Source of the DNA: a virus
Length of the DNA: 38,131 bases
Strand: one strand, 5' to 3'
Virus record (IMG/VR): IMGVR_UViG_3300042935_000279
Location: 1 to 38,131 of that record
The stretch's first letter is position 1; the number at the start of each line of letters is the position of its first letter. Under the pieces are notes generated by a model that saw only the letters and a program-made list of their open reading frames with translations, searched no databases and was not told the origin of the DNA. Positions 1 through 5,818 of this stretch are shown piece by piece. A program made the position numbers and the translations under genes.

Positions 1-201
1 CCAGCTGATTACGTCAAGGCTAACCCGGAGGCCAGACTCTGGCAGCGGGCTAACAATGTTGAAAATCAGATCGTTAAGCTGAATAAAGAAAAGAAAGCGC
101 TGATTGAAAAGGATGCCCCAAGGGAGGCGGTCAAGCGCAAAGAAGACGAGATCTTAAGAAAGATGACTGAGTTCAACAATCAGGTTAGACGGGGCCAATA
201 A
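1..201 (+). CDS. C-terminal 66 codons of a truncated rightward gene
   Basis: An open frame runs from the window edge to a TAA at 199-201 and encodes 66 residues. The piece is charged and helical (Lys, Glu, Gln and Asn rich) with heptad-like spacing, so it probably ends in a coiled coil. It overlaps the end of the leftward nuclease gene tail to tail by 17 bp. If the genome is circular it would be the last gene of the late region. Such helical ends are seen on very large internal virion proteins of freshwater podoviruses, but that identity is a guess from position. Codon use looks coding and the frame has no internal stop. Confidence 0.6.
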   Translation, partial: PADYVKANPEARLWQRANNVENQIVKLNKEKKALIEKDAPREAVKRKEDEILRKMTEFNNQVRRGQ

Positions 202-487
202 TCCCCTGCTCAAAGAATAGGCCCAGTGTCTTGCGGTGTGCGTCCTCCCACATCTCAACACGCTGGGCCTTATCCATCTTAGAGCCCTGATCTAACTCCA
301 TATGGCACCGATAGCACAATGACGCTATGCGGTAATCGTGAGCCTTGAGGCCACGGCCTTTGCCGTCCCGCAGCTGGTTACTGTGGGCGGCTACCACTGT
401 TCCATCACTCACCCCGCAGTGCTGGCACGGCAGGAGCCTTGCGGCTTTTAGAAGTTTTTCGTTTCGATACATTTGGTTTACAGTCAT
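185..487 (-). CDS. HNH-like phage nuclease (DUF1364-like)
   Basis: This 100-residue protein has the zinc-binding pattern of small phage nucleases of the DUF1364 / Ref-like type: C21 and C24 (CQHC), a conserved H35 in AAHSN, then C58, C61 and H62 in LCYRCH followed by D66. The N-terminal helix KLLKAAR before the first knuckle is also typical. Members of this group are beta-beta-alpha metal nucleases, usually in phage recombination operons, and that fits the ERF and resolvase genes nearby. It is the last gene of the leftward operon. The start could be 487 or 472, and neither has a good ribosome site. Its 5' end overlaps the zinc-ribbon gene by 83 bp, unusually long but both frames look genuine. 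Confidence 0.75.
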   Translation of the reverse strand: MTVNQMYRNEKLLKAARLLPCQHCGVSDGTVVAAHSNQLRDGKGRGLKAHDYRIASLCYRCHMELDQGSKMDKAQRVEMWEDAHRKTLGLFFEQGIIGPV

Positions 488-599
488 AGCACACCCAGCG
501 GTTGCCTTTTGGATCTACAAGTTTGCCGTGGTCTAAGGGTTTGGAATGCTCACAGGTAGCGCAGTAGCGTTTACCGTAGATCCTCATGTTTTCTGACAT
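405..599 (-). CDS. Small zinc-ribbon protein
   Basis: This 64-residue protein has two CxxC knuckles (C13/C16 and C37/C40) about 20 residues apart, then a basic Lys/Arg/Ser tail. That is a rubredoxin-like zinc ribbon of the kind phages use for nucleic-acid or protein contacts. An AAGG motif lies about 8 nt before the ATG at 599. A second zinc ribbon of the same build lies at 7884-8072 (CNSC...CAAC with similar spacing), so the phage carries two diverged ribbons in opposite arms. The frame overlaps the downstream nuclease gene heavily. No specific function can be named. Confidence 0.6.
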   Translation of the reverse strand: MSENMRIYGKRYCATCEHSKPLDHGKLVDPKGNRWVCYDCKPNVSKRKTSKSRKAPAVPALRGE

Positions 600-780
600 T
601 GCGTTTGCCTTTCTTGATTGCGGCCAGTCCTTCTTCGGGTTCTTTTCTCGCTTCCATCCATTGATCGGCTAGTTCGTATGCTGCCTCGGCCAGATTCTCA
701 CCTTCCCTATTACGGATGATGAGGCCGGCCAAAGCAAACATAGACGCCAGATCTCGCAGATTGGTGTCGTGTTCAGTCAT
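571..780 (-). CDS. Small conserved phage protein of unknown function
   Basis: A 69-residue, mostly helical protein containing AAYELADQWMEARKE near residues 33-47. The signature A-Y-x-L-A-D-x-M/W-M-x-A-R recurs in the protein at 5188-5466 (AYALADDMMKARE) and in many short phage early proteins, so it is likely a real family, but no activity is known to me. The tail is basic. The start codon is fused to the previous gene's stop as TAATG at 778-782, consistent with translational coupling in the leftward operon. The end overlaps the zinc-ribbon gene by 29 bp. Confidence 0.6.
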   Translation of the reverse strand: MTEHDTNLRDLASMFALAGLIIRNREGENLAEAAYELADQWMEARKEPEEGLAAIKKGKRNVRKHEDLR

Positions 781-1007
781 TAGTGAACCTCTTTATCGGT
801 GTGTTCCTTGCGGATATTTCTAAGCGTGTCGCGGAAAGCAGCCGTTGCCTGCTCGTCATCGTCCATGCCCAGCTCCACCAGCAATTCACAAAGAAGCTTG
901 CTCAATGAAATGACTGCAACGATTGGATCGCTGCATTCTGTGTTCATTAGGGCAGAGCTCAAAGCTTTGTCCATGGCTATAACTTGGTCGGTAATGTCTT
1001 CCATCAC
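780..1007 (-). CDS. Small acidic protein of unknown function
   Basis: This 75-residue (or 74-residue) protein is acidic and helical, with three cysteines and no motif I recognise. Two starts are possible: GTG at 1007, giving a 4-bp GTGA overlap with the preceding stop, or ATG at 1004, giving TGATG. Both imply coupling to the ribbon-helix-helix-like gene upstream in the leftward operon. Its stop overlaps the next start as TAATG. Support comes from the tight operon fit and coding-like composition rather than from homology. Confidence 0.5.
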   Translation of the reverse strand: MMEDITDQVIAMDKALSSALMNTECSDPIVAVISLSKLLCELLVELGMDDDEQATAAFRDTLRNIRKEHTDKEVH

Positions 1008-1276
1008 ATCTCCAGTTCTTTAATCTGATCTGCCAGCACATCGGCCAAGTACTTGCCACGAATGGCAATGTGCTCGATCTCTTTGCAGGCATCAATCTCT
1101 TTGACACAGTCTTTGAGCGCCTTGTTGTACCCGGACTTGAAGTTATCGTCACCATCAACGATCATGCAAATGGCGTCACGCACCATAGAAGATGCTTTAC
1201 GCTGCTTGGCAAGCTCCTTGATCTTGTCGTAATACTCCACTGGCAAGTAGACGCTGTAAGGGATTAGTTTCTTCAT
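1004..1276 (-). CDS. Ribbon-helix-helix-like regulator candidate
   Basis: About 90 residues from the ATG at 1276, which is preceded by GGAGGA with a 4-nt spacer; a longer TTG start at 1288 lacks this support. The N-terminus reads as a short strand (YSVYLP) followed by two helices (EYYDKIKELAKQRK and SSMVRDAICMIV). That is the order of a ribbon-helix-helix DNA-binding fold of the Arc/CopG type. The remainder is helical and could mediate oligomerisation. The stop overlaps the next start and the start overlaps the preceding gene by ATGA, so it is inside the leftward operon and might repress early genes. The family call is from pattern only. Confidence 0.5.
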   Translation of the reverse strand: MKKLIPYSVYLPVEYYDKIKELAKQRKASSMVRDAICMIVDGDDNFKSGYNKALKDCVKEIDACKEIEHIAIRGKYLADVLADQIKELEM

Positions 1277-1695
1277 GCTTTCCTCCAAGCTTCGAAGCTG
1301 GTTCGCAATTGGTTAAATAAATGGCGGGCTTCTTCGTTGGTTTTCAGCTCTTTGCGGGACTCTATGTCCAAATAGGATGAAACCCACTCGGCACAAGCCT
1401 TCTCGTTCTTCTCCAATAGCCACTCTTTCTGGTGCAGCCACTCCCAAAAGTCTGGGTCACGGCACAGAATGCCAGCCATCTTCACCGCATGATCACCGGG
1501 AAACTCATTCTCCCGGTTCATTGGTTGTTCGTCATCACCCAGTCTGACCATCACAACAACATAGCGCGAGCCTACAAAGTCGCGCATGAGGTCGTTGTGC
1601 AGCTCGTCAGGGTGAACAGCCAAAGACAGCATATAGCCGTCCTTGGATTGCTTCAGGCCCGTCTTAATTGCTTCGAACTGGATTGGATCGGACAA
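1273..1695 (-). CDS. Conserved phage protein of recombination operons, function unknown
   Basis: A 140-residue protein of a type common in phage genomes near ERF and SSB genes. Conserved-looking segments are IQFEAIKTGLKQSKDGYML, HPDELHNDLMRDFVGSRYVVVMV (split here for reference as residues 28-50), EQPMNRE and AGILCRDPDFWEWL. The last third is helical. The start is a TTG at 1695 with GGAG 7 nt upstream, so it would be missed by ATG-only calling. It overlaps the coiled-coil gene by 32 bp and the next gene by ATGA. The location in the single-strand annealing operon suggests a DNA-metabolism role, but no activity is known to me. Confidence 0.65.
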   Translation of the reverse strand: MSDPIQFEAIKTGLKQSKDGYMLSLAVHPDELHNDLMRDFVGSRYVVVMVRLGDDEQPMNRENEFPGDHAVKMAGILCRDPDFWEWLHQKEWLLEKNEKACAEWVSSYLDIESRKELKTNEEARHLFNQLRTSFEAWRKA

Positions 1696-1888
1696 TTTGT
1701 AACTCCAAGTACTTGATCACGCCTACGGACATGGTCAGCTGCTCTTCTAGCTTGGCAATATGGCCTTCAAGGTTGTCAATGTCGGCGCGCAACTTCATCT
1801 CGTCTTTCATTTGCGACTCAAGAGCGCTGTTCAGATTGGTGCAGATCTTCACCCACTCAGCGTGGGATTTTTGTTTGGCTTTAGTCAT
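1664..1888 (-). CDS. Small coiled-coil protein
   Basis: This 74-residue protein is one long predicted coiled coil (roughly residues 12-65), with leucine/isoleucine repeats in DIDNLEGHIAKLEEQL. The family is unknown. It overlaps the SSB-like gene upstream by 8 bp and the TTG-started gene downstream by 32 bp, so it sits tightly within the leftward operon. Similar short coiled coils in phage early operons often have no assigned role. Confidence 0.5.
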   Translation of the reverse strand: MTKAKQKSHAEWVKICTNLNSALESQMKDEMKLRADIDNLEGHIAKLEEQLTMSVGVIKYLELQIVRSNPVRSN

Positions 1889-2144
1889 CCCATGGATCCT
1901 TTGCGCTAGAGGCTGCAGGGGGCGCCGCCTTCATGTTATCCAGCTTCAGGCTTACCTTGCGGTTGCCGTCCTTATCCTTGCCAAGCCATGCACCCAACTT
2001 GATAACAACGTGATCTGACTCTGCGCTGGCCAGCAGCTCTTTGAAAAGGTCAAGCTCAATCTTGAGGTCGCCCTTCATGTCTGGCTGTATGTCTGTCTTC
2101 TTGTAGCTGTTAGTCCACAAGGTTCCGCGATTTGGATAGTCCAT
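1881..2144 (-). CDS. Small SSB-like (DUF736-like) protein
   Basis: This 87-residue protein begins with NRGTLWTNSYKK, followed by beta-strand-rich sequence (KIELDLFKELL, HVVIKLGAWLGKD, RKVSLKLD) and an Ala/Pro linker ending in the acidic tail KDPWDD. The layout (short OB-like strands, glycine turn, acidic aromatic tail) matches small phage proteins resembling single-stranded DNA-binding proteins, whose acidic tails recruit partners. It is immediately downstream of the ERF annealing gene, where SSB-type proteins are expected. AAGGAG lies 6 nt before the ATG. The fold assignment is inference and the sequence is too short for certainty. Confidence 0.5.
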   Translation of the reverse strand: MDYPNRGTLWTNSYKKTDIQPDMKGDLKIELDLFKELLASAESDHVVIKLGAWLGKDKDGNRKVSLKLDNMKAAPPAASSAKDPWDD

Positions 2145-2154
2145 TATTTACTCC

Positions 2155-2862
2155 TTAAAAAAATGATTTCTTAGCTTTTGTAAAGTTGTCAATGACGTTG
2201 TCATAAACAATTGGGTTCAGCGTTTTGAGCTTGTCGTATAGAGGCTTGTTGATTTGAAACATCTGCTTGAGCTGGTCGGCACTGGTGGCCAAACCCATCT
2301 TTAAGTTGTTCATGCGAACCATCAGGTCAATCCATTCTTCTGAACTTTCAGGAGCATCAACAATGATCGTCCAGTCCGGGGGCTCCACGTGCTGGGGTGG
2401 AATAGGGTCTGGGCGCTGTTTAACGGGCTTTTGGGCGGGTTTTTCAGCTGGCGCAGGGGTTTGTGTGGCCGCAGGCTTTGGCGCTTCTACAGGAGGTGCG
2501 GAATCTACTGCGTCCCCTTCGACTAGCTCCATGGCGGCCATCCATAAATAACGGCGTTGGTAGCTCAAAACGGCGCCCAAATTTTGGATGGGGTGTGCGC
2601 CTTTGAGGTTTGCCTCGGCCATTGGGCTGGTGATCACAATGACTGTGCCGTCATCTGTATCGGTGATGCAGAGCTGGGCATACTCGGTGCTAAACGTCAC
2701 GACACCGCACAGGCCAAGGTCGTTAAAGATGTTCTGAACATGGGGGATGAAGTCGCCCAGCTCAAAGTATGAGTAGCCGGCAAACTTGTTCTGGCCAGAC
2801 TTCTTCATCTCTACAGACAGAAGCTTGACCCTCGCTTGCATAAGTTTTTTATGAACTGACAT
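2155..2862 (-). CDS. erf: ERF-family single-strand annealing protein
   Basis: A 235-residue protein. The N-terminal 120 residues carry ERF hallmarks: a helical start, KFAGYSYFELGDFIP (27-40), a strand pair around 52-80, then HPIQNLGAVLSYQRRYLW (90-107) and EGDAVD (115-120). ERF proteins anneal complementary single strands and promote genome circularisation or recombination, as in phage P22. Residues 121-165 are a Pro/Ala/Gln/Lys linker and the C-terminal 70 residues a helical domain, as in other ERF proteins. AAGGA precedes the ATG. It overlaps the upstream nuclease gene by 14 bp and is followed by the SSB-like gene, forming a recombination set with the RuvC-like resolvase. Confidence 0.88.
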   Translation of the reverse strand: MSVHKKLMQARVKLLSVEMKKSGQNKFAGYSYFELGDFIPHVQNIFNDLGLCGVVTFSTEYAQLCITDTDDGTVIVITSPMAEANLKGAHPIQNLGAVLSYQRRYLWMAAMELVEGDAVDSAPPVEAPKPAATQTPAPAEKPAQKPVKQRPDPIPPQHVEPPDWTIIVDAPESSEEWIDLMVRMNNLKMGLATSADQLKQMFQINKPLYDKLKTLNPIVYDNVIDNFTKAKKSFF

Positions 2863-3742
2863 TGTTTTCCTTTGTTGTTAAATACTCTTTGTATTGGTTA
2901 CAAAACCTACTGACAGAGCAGAATTCCGCGCAGCGCGTTCTCTCCCCTTGCCTGACTATGATTTCGTAATCCTTTCCATACTCGGCCACCTTGGCCTGAG
3001 CTTCCTCATCGGTAGCGCAAACGTTTCTTGCTTTGACATTACCAATCTTTTTCACTGCGTATGTTGTAGGCTTCTCCCAAGTCTGGTCGGGCGTACAAAA
3101 TGGCAGCTCATCCCCTGTCTCCAAGTCAAATAATGCGTTGGAGTGTTCTTTAATTCGTTCCTGAATAAATGCTTCGCGCTCTTCCATTGGCCACAGGCGA
3201 ATGGGGATCACCTTGATCGGTGCGTCAGGGTAGTTGGCCTTCATGGCTGCGTCCCGCCGTGACCAGTCTCTGATGATAGCCACGATCTCCAGCTTGGAAA
3301 CCTTGGTCTGTTTAACTTTCTCCACAAGCCAAGCGTAGATGTTGAGCTGATACTCCCAGTCAATCTTCTCATTCATTACAGACCATGCGCCTGTAGTCTT
3401 GTAATCATTGATTGTCAGGGTGCCATCTTCGTTGACGATCTGCAGATCAATAGCTCCAGAGATAGACCAGCCGTCAATCTTTGTGTGTAAGCGCTCTTCG
3501 ATCAGGTGGTTCTCATCGGCACCATGCTCAAGGACGCCATGGATAGCCGTGCCAAAGATAGACCAGACCATCTCTGTAACGTCAGTCTCGATCTTGTCTT
3601 CGTGCAGTTTACGCAGCTGGACGATGCGCGGTGAGTTGATCAGCTCGGTGGCTGATATGTTGGCCTTACCCTTGGAATAGGTAGGCCGCTTCATGATGTT
3701 CACGAAGGTCTGTGGTAAGTTGTATTTGTTTGTGATGATCAC
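2849..3742 (-). CDS. PD-(D/E)XK nuclease, RecB/Cas4-like
   Basis: I place the start at a GTG (3742) because AGGAG lies 6 nt before it; the open frame runs much further upstream but would cross the divergent resolvase gene. The 297-residue product has RecB-family motifs: GTAIHGVLEH with H68, AIDLQ with D99, NDYKTT with D113 and K115, and YQLNIYAWL with Q132. One cysteine at 216 and three near the end (271, 275, 281) could ligate an iron-sulfur cluster, as in Cas4 and AddB. The likely job is resection of phage DNA ends to give substrate for ERF. It heads the leftward operon, with its promoter between it and the resolvase. Confidence 0.82.
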   Translation of the reverse strand: MIITNKYNLPQTFVNIMKRPTYSKGKANISATELINSPRIVQLRKLHEDKIETDVTEMVWSIFGTAIHGVLEHGADENHLIEERLHTKIDGWSISGAIDLQIVNEDGTLTINDYKTTGAWSVMNEKIDWEYQLNIYAWLVEKVKQTKVSKLEIVAIIRDWSRRDAAMKANYPDAPIKVIPIRLWPMEEREAFIQERIKEHSNALFDLETGDELPFCTPDQTWEKPTTYAVKKIGNVKARNVCATDEEAQAKVAEYGKDYEIIVRQGERTRCAEFCSVSRFCNQYKEYLTTKENNVSS

Positions 3743-3743
3743 A
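3731..3743. promoter_or_regulatory. Perfect 13-bp palindrome over the nuclease start codon
   Basis: TGTGAT-G-ATCACA is a perfect inverted repeat with a 1-bp centre. It contains the GTG start codon of the nuclease gene, downstream of its SD. It could be a protein operator or an mRNA hairpin controlling start-codon access. It is short and may be chance. Confidence 0.3.
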
Positions 3744-3754
3744 ATTTGCTCCTG

Positions 3755-3760
3755 TATAAT
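3755..3760 (+). promoter_or_regulatory. Rightward -10 box candidate for the resolvase
   Basis: A perfect TATAAT lies 58 bp before the resolvase ATG, but no good -35 is visible at 16-18 bp upstream. It may need an activator or may be chance. It is the best rightward candidate in the divergent intergenic region. Confidence 0.3.
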
Positions 3761-3769
3761 CGGCAACAC

Positions 3770-3799
3770 ATTGTACCTACATACTTTCATGTCTTGCAA
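3770..3799 (-). promoter_or_regulatory. Leftward early promoter candidate
   Basis: On the minus strand TTGCAA (3799-3794) and TACAAT (3775-3770, one mismatch from TATAAT) are separated by 18 bp. Transcription would start near 3763 and reach the nuclease SD about 10 nt later. It would serve the whole leftward operon to 185. Confidence 0.45.
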
Positions 3800-3818
3800 T
3801 ACTTTTAGAAAGAAATTT

Positions 3819-4280
3819 ATGTTAAGGATTGGAATAGACCCCGGCCTGTCTGGCGCCATAGTTTTTTCGCGTGATGAATCTCCTGTTGAGTGGCACAAGA
3901 TGCCAACAATGAAGATTGGTGCTGCTAACAGAGTGAATGCGGCAGCGTTGGCAAGAATCATTAAGGCGCGTATGTATGGGGATGATGACATCAGGGCGTA
4001 TGTTGAGCTGGTGGGCAGTATGCCGGGCCAAGGGGTGGCTTCAATGTTTTCGTTTGGTCACTCGGCTGGCGTGATCCAAGGTGTACTGGGTGCGTTTGAA
4101 ATTCCTGTGGTGATGGTTACGCCTCAAGCATGGAAAAAGCGCGCTGGGTTGATGGGTAAAGATAAAGATGCGTCAAGGACATTGGCCATCCAGATGTGGC
4201 CTTACTGGCGTGAGCTGGACAAGAAGGGCGTGGGTCAGGCCTATGCTGATGCAGCATTCATTGCGCTTTACGGAGATTGA
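3819..4280 (+). CDS. RuvC-like Holliday junction resolvase
   Basis: This 153-residue protein starts at the ATG of MLRIGIDPGLSGA, the canonical RuvC opening; a longer frame upstream overlaps the divergent nuclease. Motifs are D7 in GIDPGLSG, E63 in AYVELV, and the C-terminal DxxD-type segment QAYADAAFIALYGD with D144. These acidic residues bind two metals in an RNase H fold. The length is slightly below cellular RuvC (about 170), as usual for phage versions. It resolves recombination or replication branches before packaging and is the natural partner of the ERF and PD-(D/E)XK genes transcribed away from it. The ribosome site is weak (AGAAAG). An intrinsic terminator follows. Confidence 0.88.
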   Translation: MLRIGIDPGLSGAIVFSRDESPVEWHKMPTMKIGAANRVNAAALARIIKARMYGDDDIRAYVELVGSMPGQGVASMFSFGHSAGVIQGVLGAFEIPVVMVTPQAWKKRAGLMGKDKDASRTLAIQMWPYWRELDKKGVGQAYADAAFIALYGD

Positions 4281-4336
4281 TGTAGAATTAACTCCGGCTT
4301 CTTTGCAGTTGCCATCTCCTTTGTTGGATTGTCCTT

Positions 4337-4369
4337 AATCCCTGAGCTAACCCCTCGGGGATTTTTTTT
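4337..4369 (+). terminator. Intrinsic terminator after the resolvase
   Basis: AATCCC (4337-4342) pairs with GGGATT (4358-4363), with an inner CCC/GGG helix, followed by an unbroken run of T to 4369. It separates the resolvase from the RNA region. Confidence 0.7.
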
Positions 4370-4379
4370 CATAAGGGTA

Positions 4380-4408
4380 TTGCACAACGCAAATATCTTT
4401 GATATAAA
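4380..4408 (+). promoter_or_regulatory. Promoter candidate for the structured ncRNA
   Basis: TTGCAC (4380-4385) and TATAAA (4403-4408) are spaced by exactly 17 bp, a sigma70-like arrangement lying just after the resolvase terminator. The start site would be near 4415. The same TTGCA...TATAAA layout recurs at 23693-23721, suggesting a shared phage or host promoter type. Confidence 0.5.
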
Positions 4409-4414
4409 CGGGTT

Positions 4415-4541
4415 GTTGCTGTCGGAGGCAATGGATTAGGCTGTTTAGATGTGCGTTCCGCTTTACTTAATGCTTTCTGTGGGGAGAGTCATTAAGCAAG
4501 GCTCCGACCGGGCGCACTTCTAAGCAGCCTTTTTTGTTTTT
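4415..4541 (+). ncRNA. Candidate pseudoknotted, terminated small RNA
   Basis: No open frame is supported here. The strand from 4438-4455 (AGGCTGTTTAGATGTGCG) pairs with 4513-4530 in about 17 of 18 positions, allowing one G-U. Inside it 4460-4473 pairs with 4490-4502 around CTTAATG/CATTAAG. A smaller helix CTTTC/GAGAG caps it. In addition GTCGGAG (4421-4427), outside the long stem, is a perfect complement of CTCCGAC (4502-4508) inside it, so a pseudoknot or alternative fold is possible. The long stem runs directly into TTTTTTGTTTTT, giving an intrinsic terminator. With the promoter at 4380 this defines a roughly 125-nt RNA. I do not recognise its class. Confidence 0.55.
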
Positions 4542-4960
4542 GAGACTGGGATTGTGTTGCGGGTTAGCGCCGCAAGCTCCTAAAGTGGACGAAATGTAGT
4601 TTTGAAAAACACTGCTTCATGTGAACGTCCCAGTCTCTCCTCCTACGCAGCCGTCAGAGCGCGTTAGCTAATGGCCTGTATGGGCTGAACTCAAGAAACA
4701 CAAGAACCTCGGCGTGACCCGCGCCTCCAAGTAGAGTAATCGAACGGAATAAACAAGGACGTCTTAAAAAGACACATACCCTAGTACGCTGGGAGTTGAT
4801 CGTTAAGGATGGTGAAAACTGACCTTATCGGGATCTCAGGGGAGGGCGGCTTGGCTGGCCGGTAGCTCATTTAACAACTGGGCAAAGCTCCTTGATAAAG
4901 AGTCGAAGACTGTCCACCCCTTGGGGGGAGGGAGGGTCAACGGGTAAGAGGTTGTTTAAA
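4542..4960 (+). ncRNA. Hairpin-rich non-coding region, possible larger structured RNA
   Basis: No convincing protein gene lies here. A perfect 10-bp stem GAGACTGGGA (4542-4551) / TCCCAGTCTC (4628-4637) encloses a 6-bp hairpin TTGCGG/CCGCAA (4557-4575) and a weaker GTAGT/ACTGC hairpin. Further on are CAGCC/GGCTG, GTCTT/AAGAC with an AAA loop, CCTAG/CTGGG with a TACG loop, TAAGG-A-TGGT-GAAA-ACTG-A-CCTTA (GAAA tetraloop, 4804-4827) flanked by GATC/GATC, AGTC/GACT with a GAA loop, and CCCC/GGGG near 4917. Stable loops (GAAA, TACG) and dense short helices suggest selected RNA structure, or an origin region. No tRNA, tmRNA or RNase P consensus is visible. Confidence 0.4.
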
Positions 4961-4974
4961 TGATGATATAGTAG

Positions 4975-5004
4975 TTGACTCATCGTTAATTCATGAGTTA
5001 TATT
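4975..5004 (+). promoter_or_regulatory. Strong rightward early promoter with possible operator
   Basis: TTGACT (4975-4980) and TATATT (4999-5004) are 18 bp apart, each one mismatch from consensus, just upstream of AGGAGG at 5013. An inverted repeat ACTCAT (4978-4983) / ATGAGT (4993-4998) overlaps the -35 and fills the spacer, where a repressor would block RNA polymerase. It should drive the rightward early operon from 5024. Confidence 0.55.
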
Positions 5005-5023
5005 CTTAAAACAGGAGGTAAGT

Positions 5024-5191
5024 ATGGAAAATGATACAACAAAGCGTTTCCCACGCACTATGCACGAAGCGTTTAACTGCGATAGTGAACCCATCAGTGG
5101 GCCGTATGGACGCGAGCCAATCTGGCCGGCATATGCGATCTTCTTCATTGTGATTATTGCTGGGATCATTCTGTTCTGGAGCCATGTATGA
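5024..5191 (+). CDS. Small membrane protein, first gene of rightward operon
   Basis: A 55-residue gene. The N-terminal half is polar (RFPRTMHEAFNCDSEP, PYGREPIWP). Residues 35-52 are a clear transmembrane segment (AYAIFFIVIIAGIILFW). AGGAGG lies 5 nt before the ATG, and the stop overlaps the next ATG as ATGA, so it is almost certainly translated. Short early membrane proteins with this RFPRT...AF opening are frequent in related phages. A role in host membrane takeover or superinfection exclusion is conceivable but unsupported. Confidence 0.7.
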   Translation: MENDTTKRFPRTMHEAFNCDSEPISGPYGREPIWPAYAIFFIVIIAGIILFWSHV

Positions 5192-5466
5192 AAGCATTCC
5201 CAACACCAACATTTAGCATCAATGATGAAGCGCGTGTCACAGCTGTAGGCGGTGAAGGCGGTATGGATCTGCGGGATTACTTTGCGGCCAAGGCTATGCC
5301 AATCTGTTACCAGTATTGGATAAATGATTTTTACCATCCAGACCATCCAGATGCAGAGGATAGAAATGCAGAGGGTAGAGATGACTTTGGTGGCAATACG
5401 ATGAATTTGATTGCTGAATATGCTTACGCCTTGGCAGACGACATGATGAAAGCGAGGGAAGCATGA
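5188..5466 (+). CDS. Small conserved phage protein of unknown function
   Basis: This 92-residue protein contains GGMDLRDYFAAKAMP (24-38) and the C-terminal helix LIAEYAYALADDMMKARE (74-91). Both segments recur in short phage and prophage early proteins of no known activity. The A-Y-x-L-A-D-x-M-M-x-A-R ending resembles the leftward protein at 571-780. GGAG lies 6 nt before the start within the upstream gene, and both ends overlap neighbours by ATGA, so the three genes are coupled. Acidic and soluble. Confidence 0.65.
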   Translation: MKAFPTPTFSINDEARVTAVGGEGGMDLRDYFAAKAMPICYQYWINDFYHPDHPDAEDRNAEGRDDFGGNTMNLIAEYAYALADDMMKAREA

Positions 5467-5762
5467 AGCCCGGACAAGAAGCTTGCCTGCGAATGGCAGA
5501 GTACCAATACAAATGCCGCAATCAAGACATGATGTGGCGCTGGCTGTTTACTTGGGCATCATGGTCTGACAATGTTAACTTCTTCTCTGACCCAAGGGTG
5601 CCCGTATTCCCGCCCAGAAAGCCCAAGAAGCGCTGGAAGAACCTGACCAATACAGAGACTTTGGCAATTATCAAGCAGCTACCCAGCTGGCCAACAGATC
5701 ACCTGAACACATTCATCTTCAAGGTGCTGGTTGAGGAAAAGTTTAAGGAGAAGAACCAATGA
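5463..5762 (+). CDS. Hypothetical early protein
   Basis: This 99-residue protein is rich in Trp, Lys and Pro, with a basic middle (PPRKPKKRWKN) and no cysteine cluster. I do not recognise a family. It overlaps the previous gene by ATGA with GAGGGA upstream, so it is the third coupled gene of the rightward early operon. The 56-bp gap to the next gene is AT-rich and contains no obvious terminator, so transcription probably continues into the RAMP-like gene. Confidence 0.6.
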   Translation: MKPGQEACLRMAEYQYKCRNQDMMWRWLFTWASWSDNVNFFSDPRVPVFPPRKPKKRWKNLTNTETLAIIKQLPSWPTDHLNTFIFKVLVEEKFKEKNQ

Positions 5763-5818
5763 CGTAAAAAAGCAACGACACCCAAAATAATTTTAATTTT
5801 TCAACAAAGGAATAAATC

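Noticed and set aside
3693-3818. An extended N-terminus for the RuvC-like resolvase.
   Set aside because: The extension overlaps the nuclease gene and promoter, and canonical RuvC begins at MLRIGIDPG.
4281-5023. A tRNA, tmRNA, RNase P RNA or group I intron.
   Set aside because: Tetraloops and a T-loop-like TTCGATTA on the minus strand were examined, but no cloverleaf, tag frame or intron core could be assembled.
4867-5346. A 159-residue minus-strand open frame and smaller ones opposite the early genes.
   Set aside because: It overlaps the promoter, the ribosome site and three coupled rightward genes, and has no motif.
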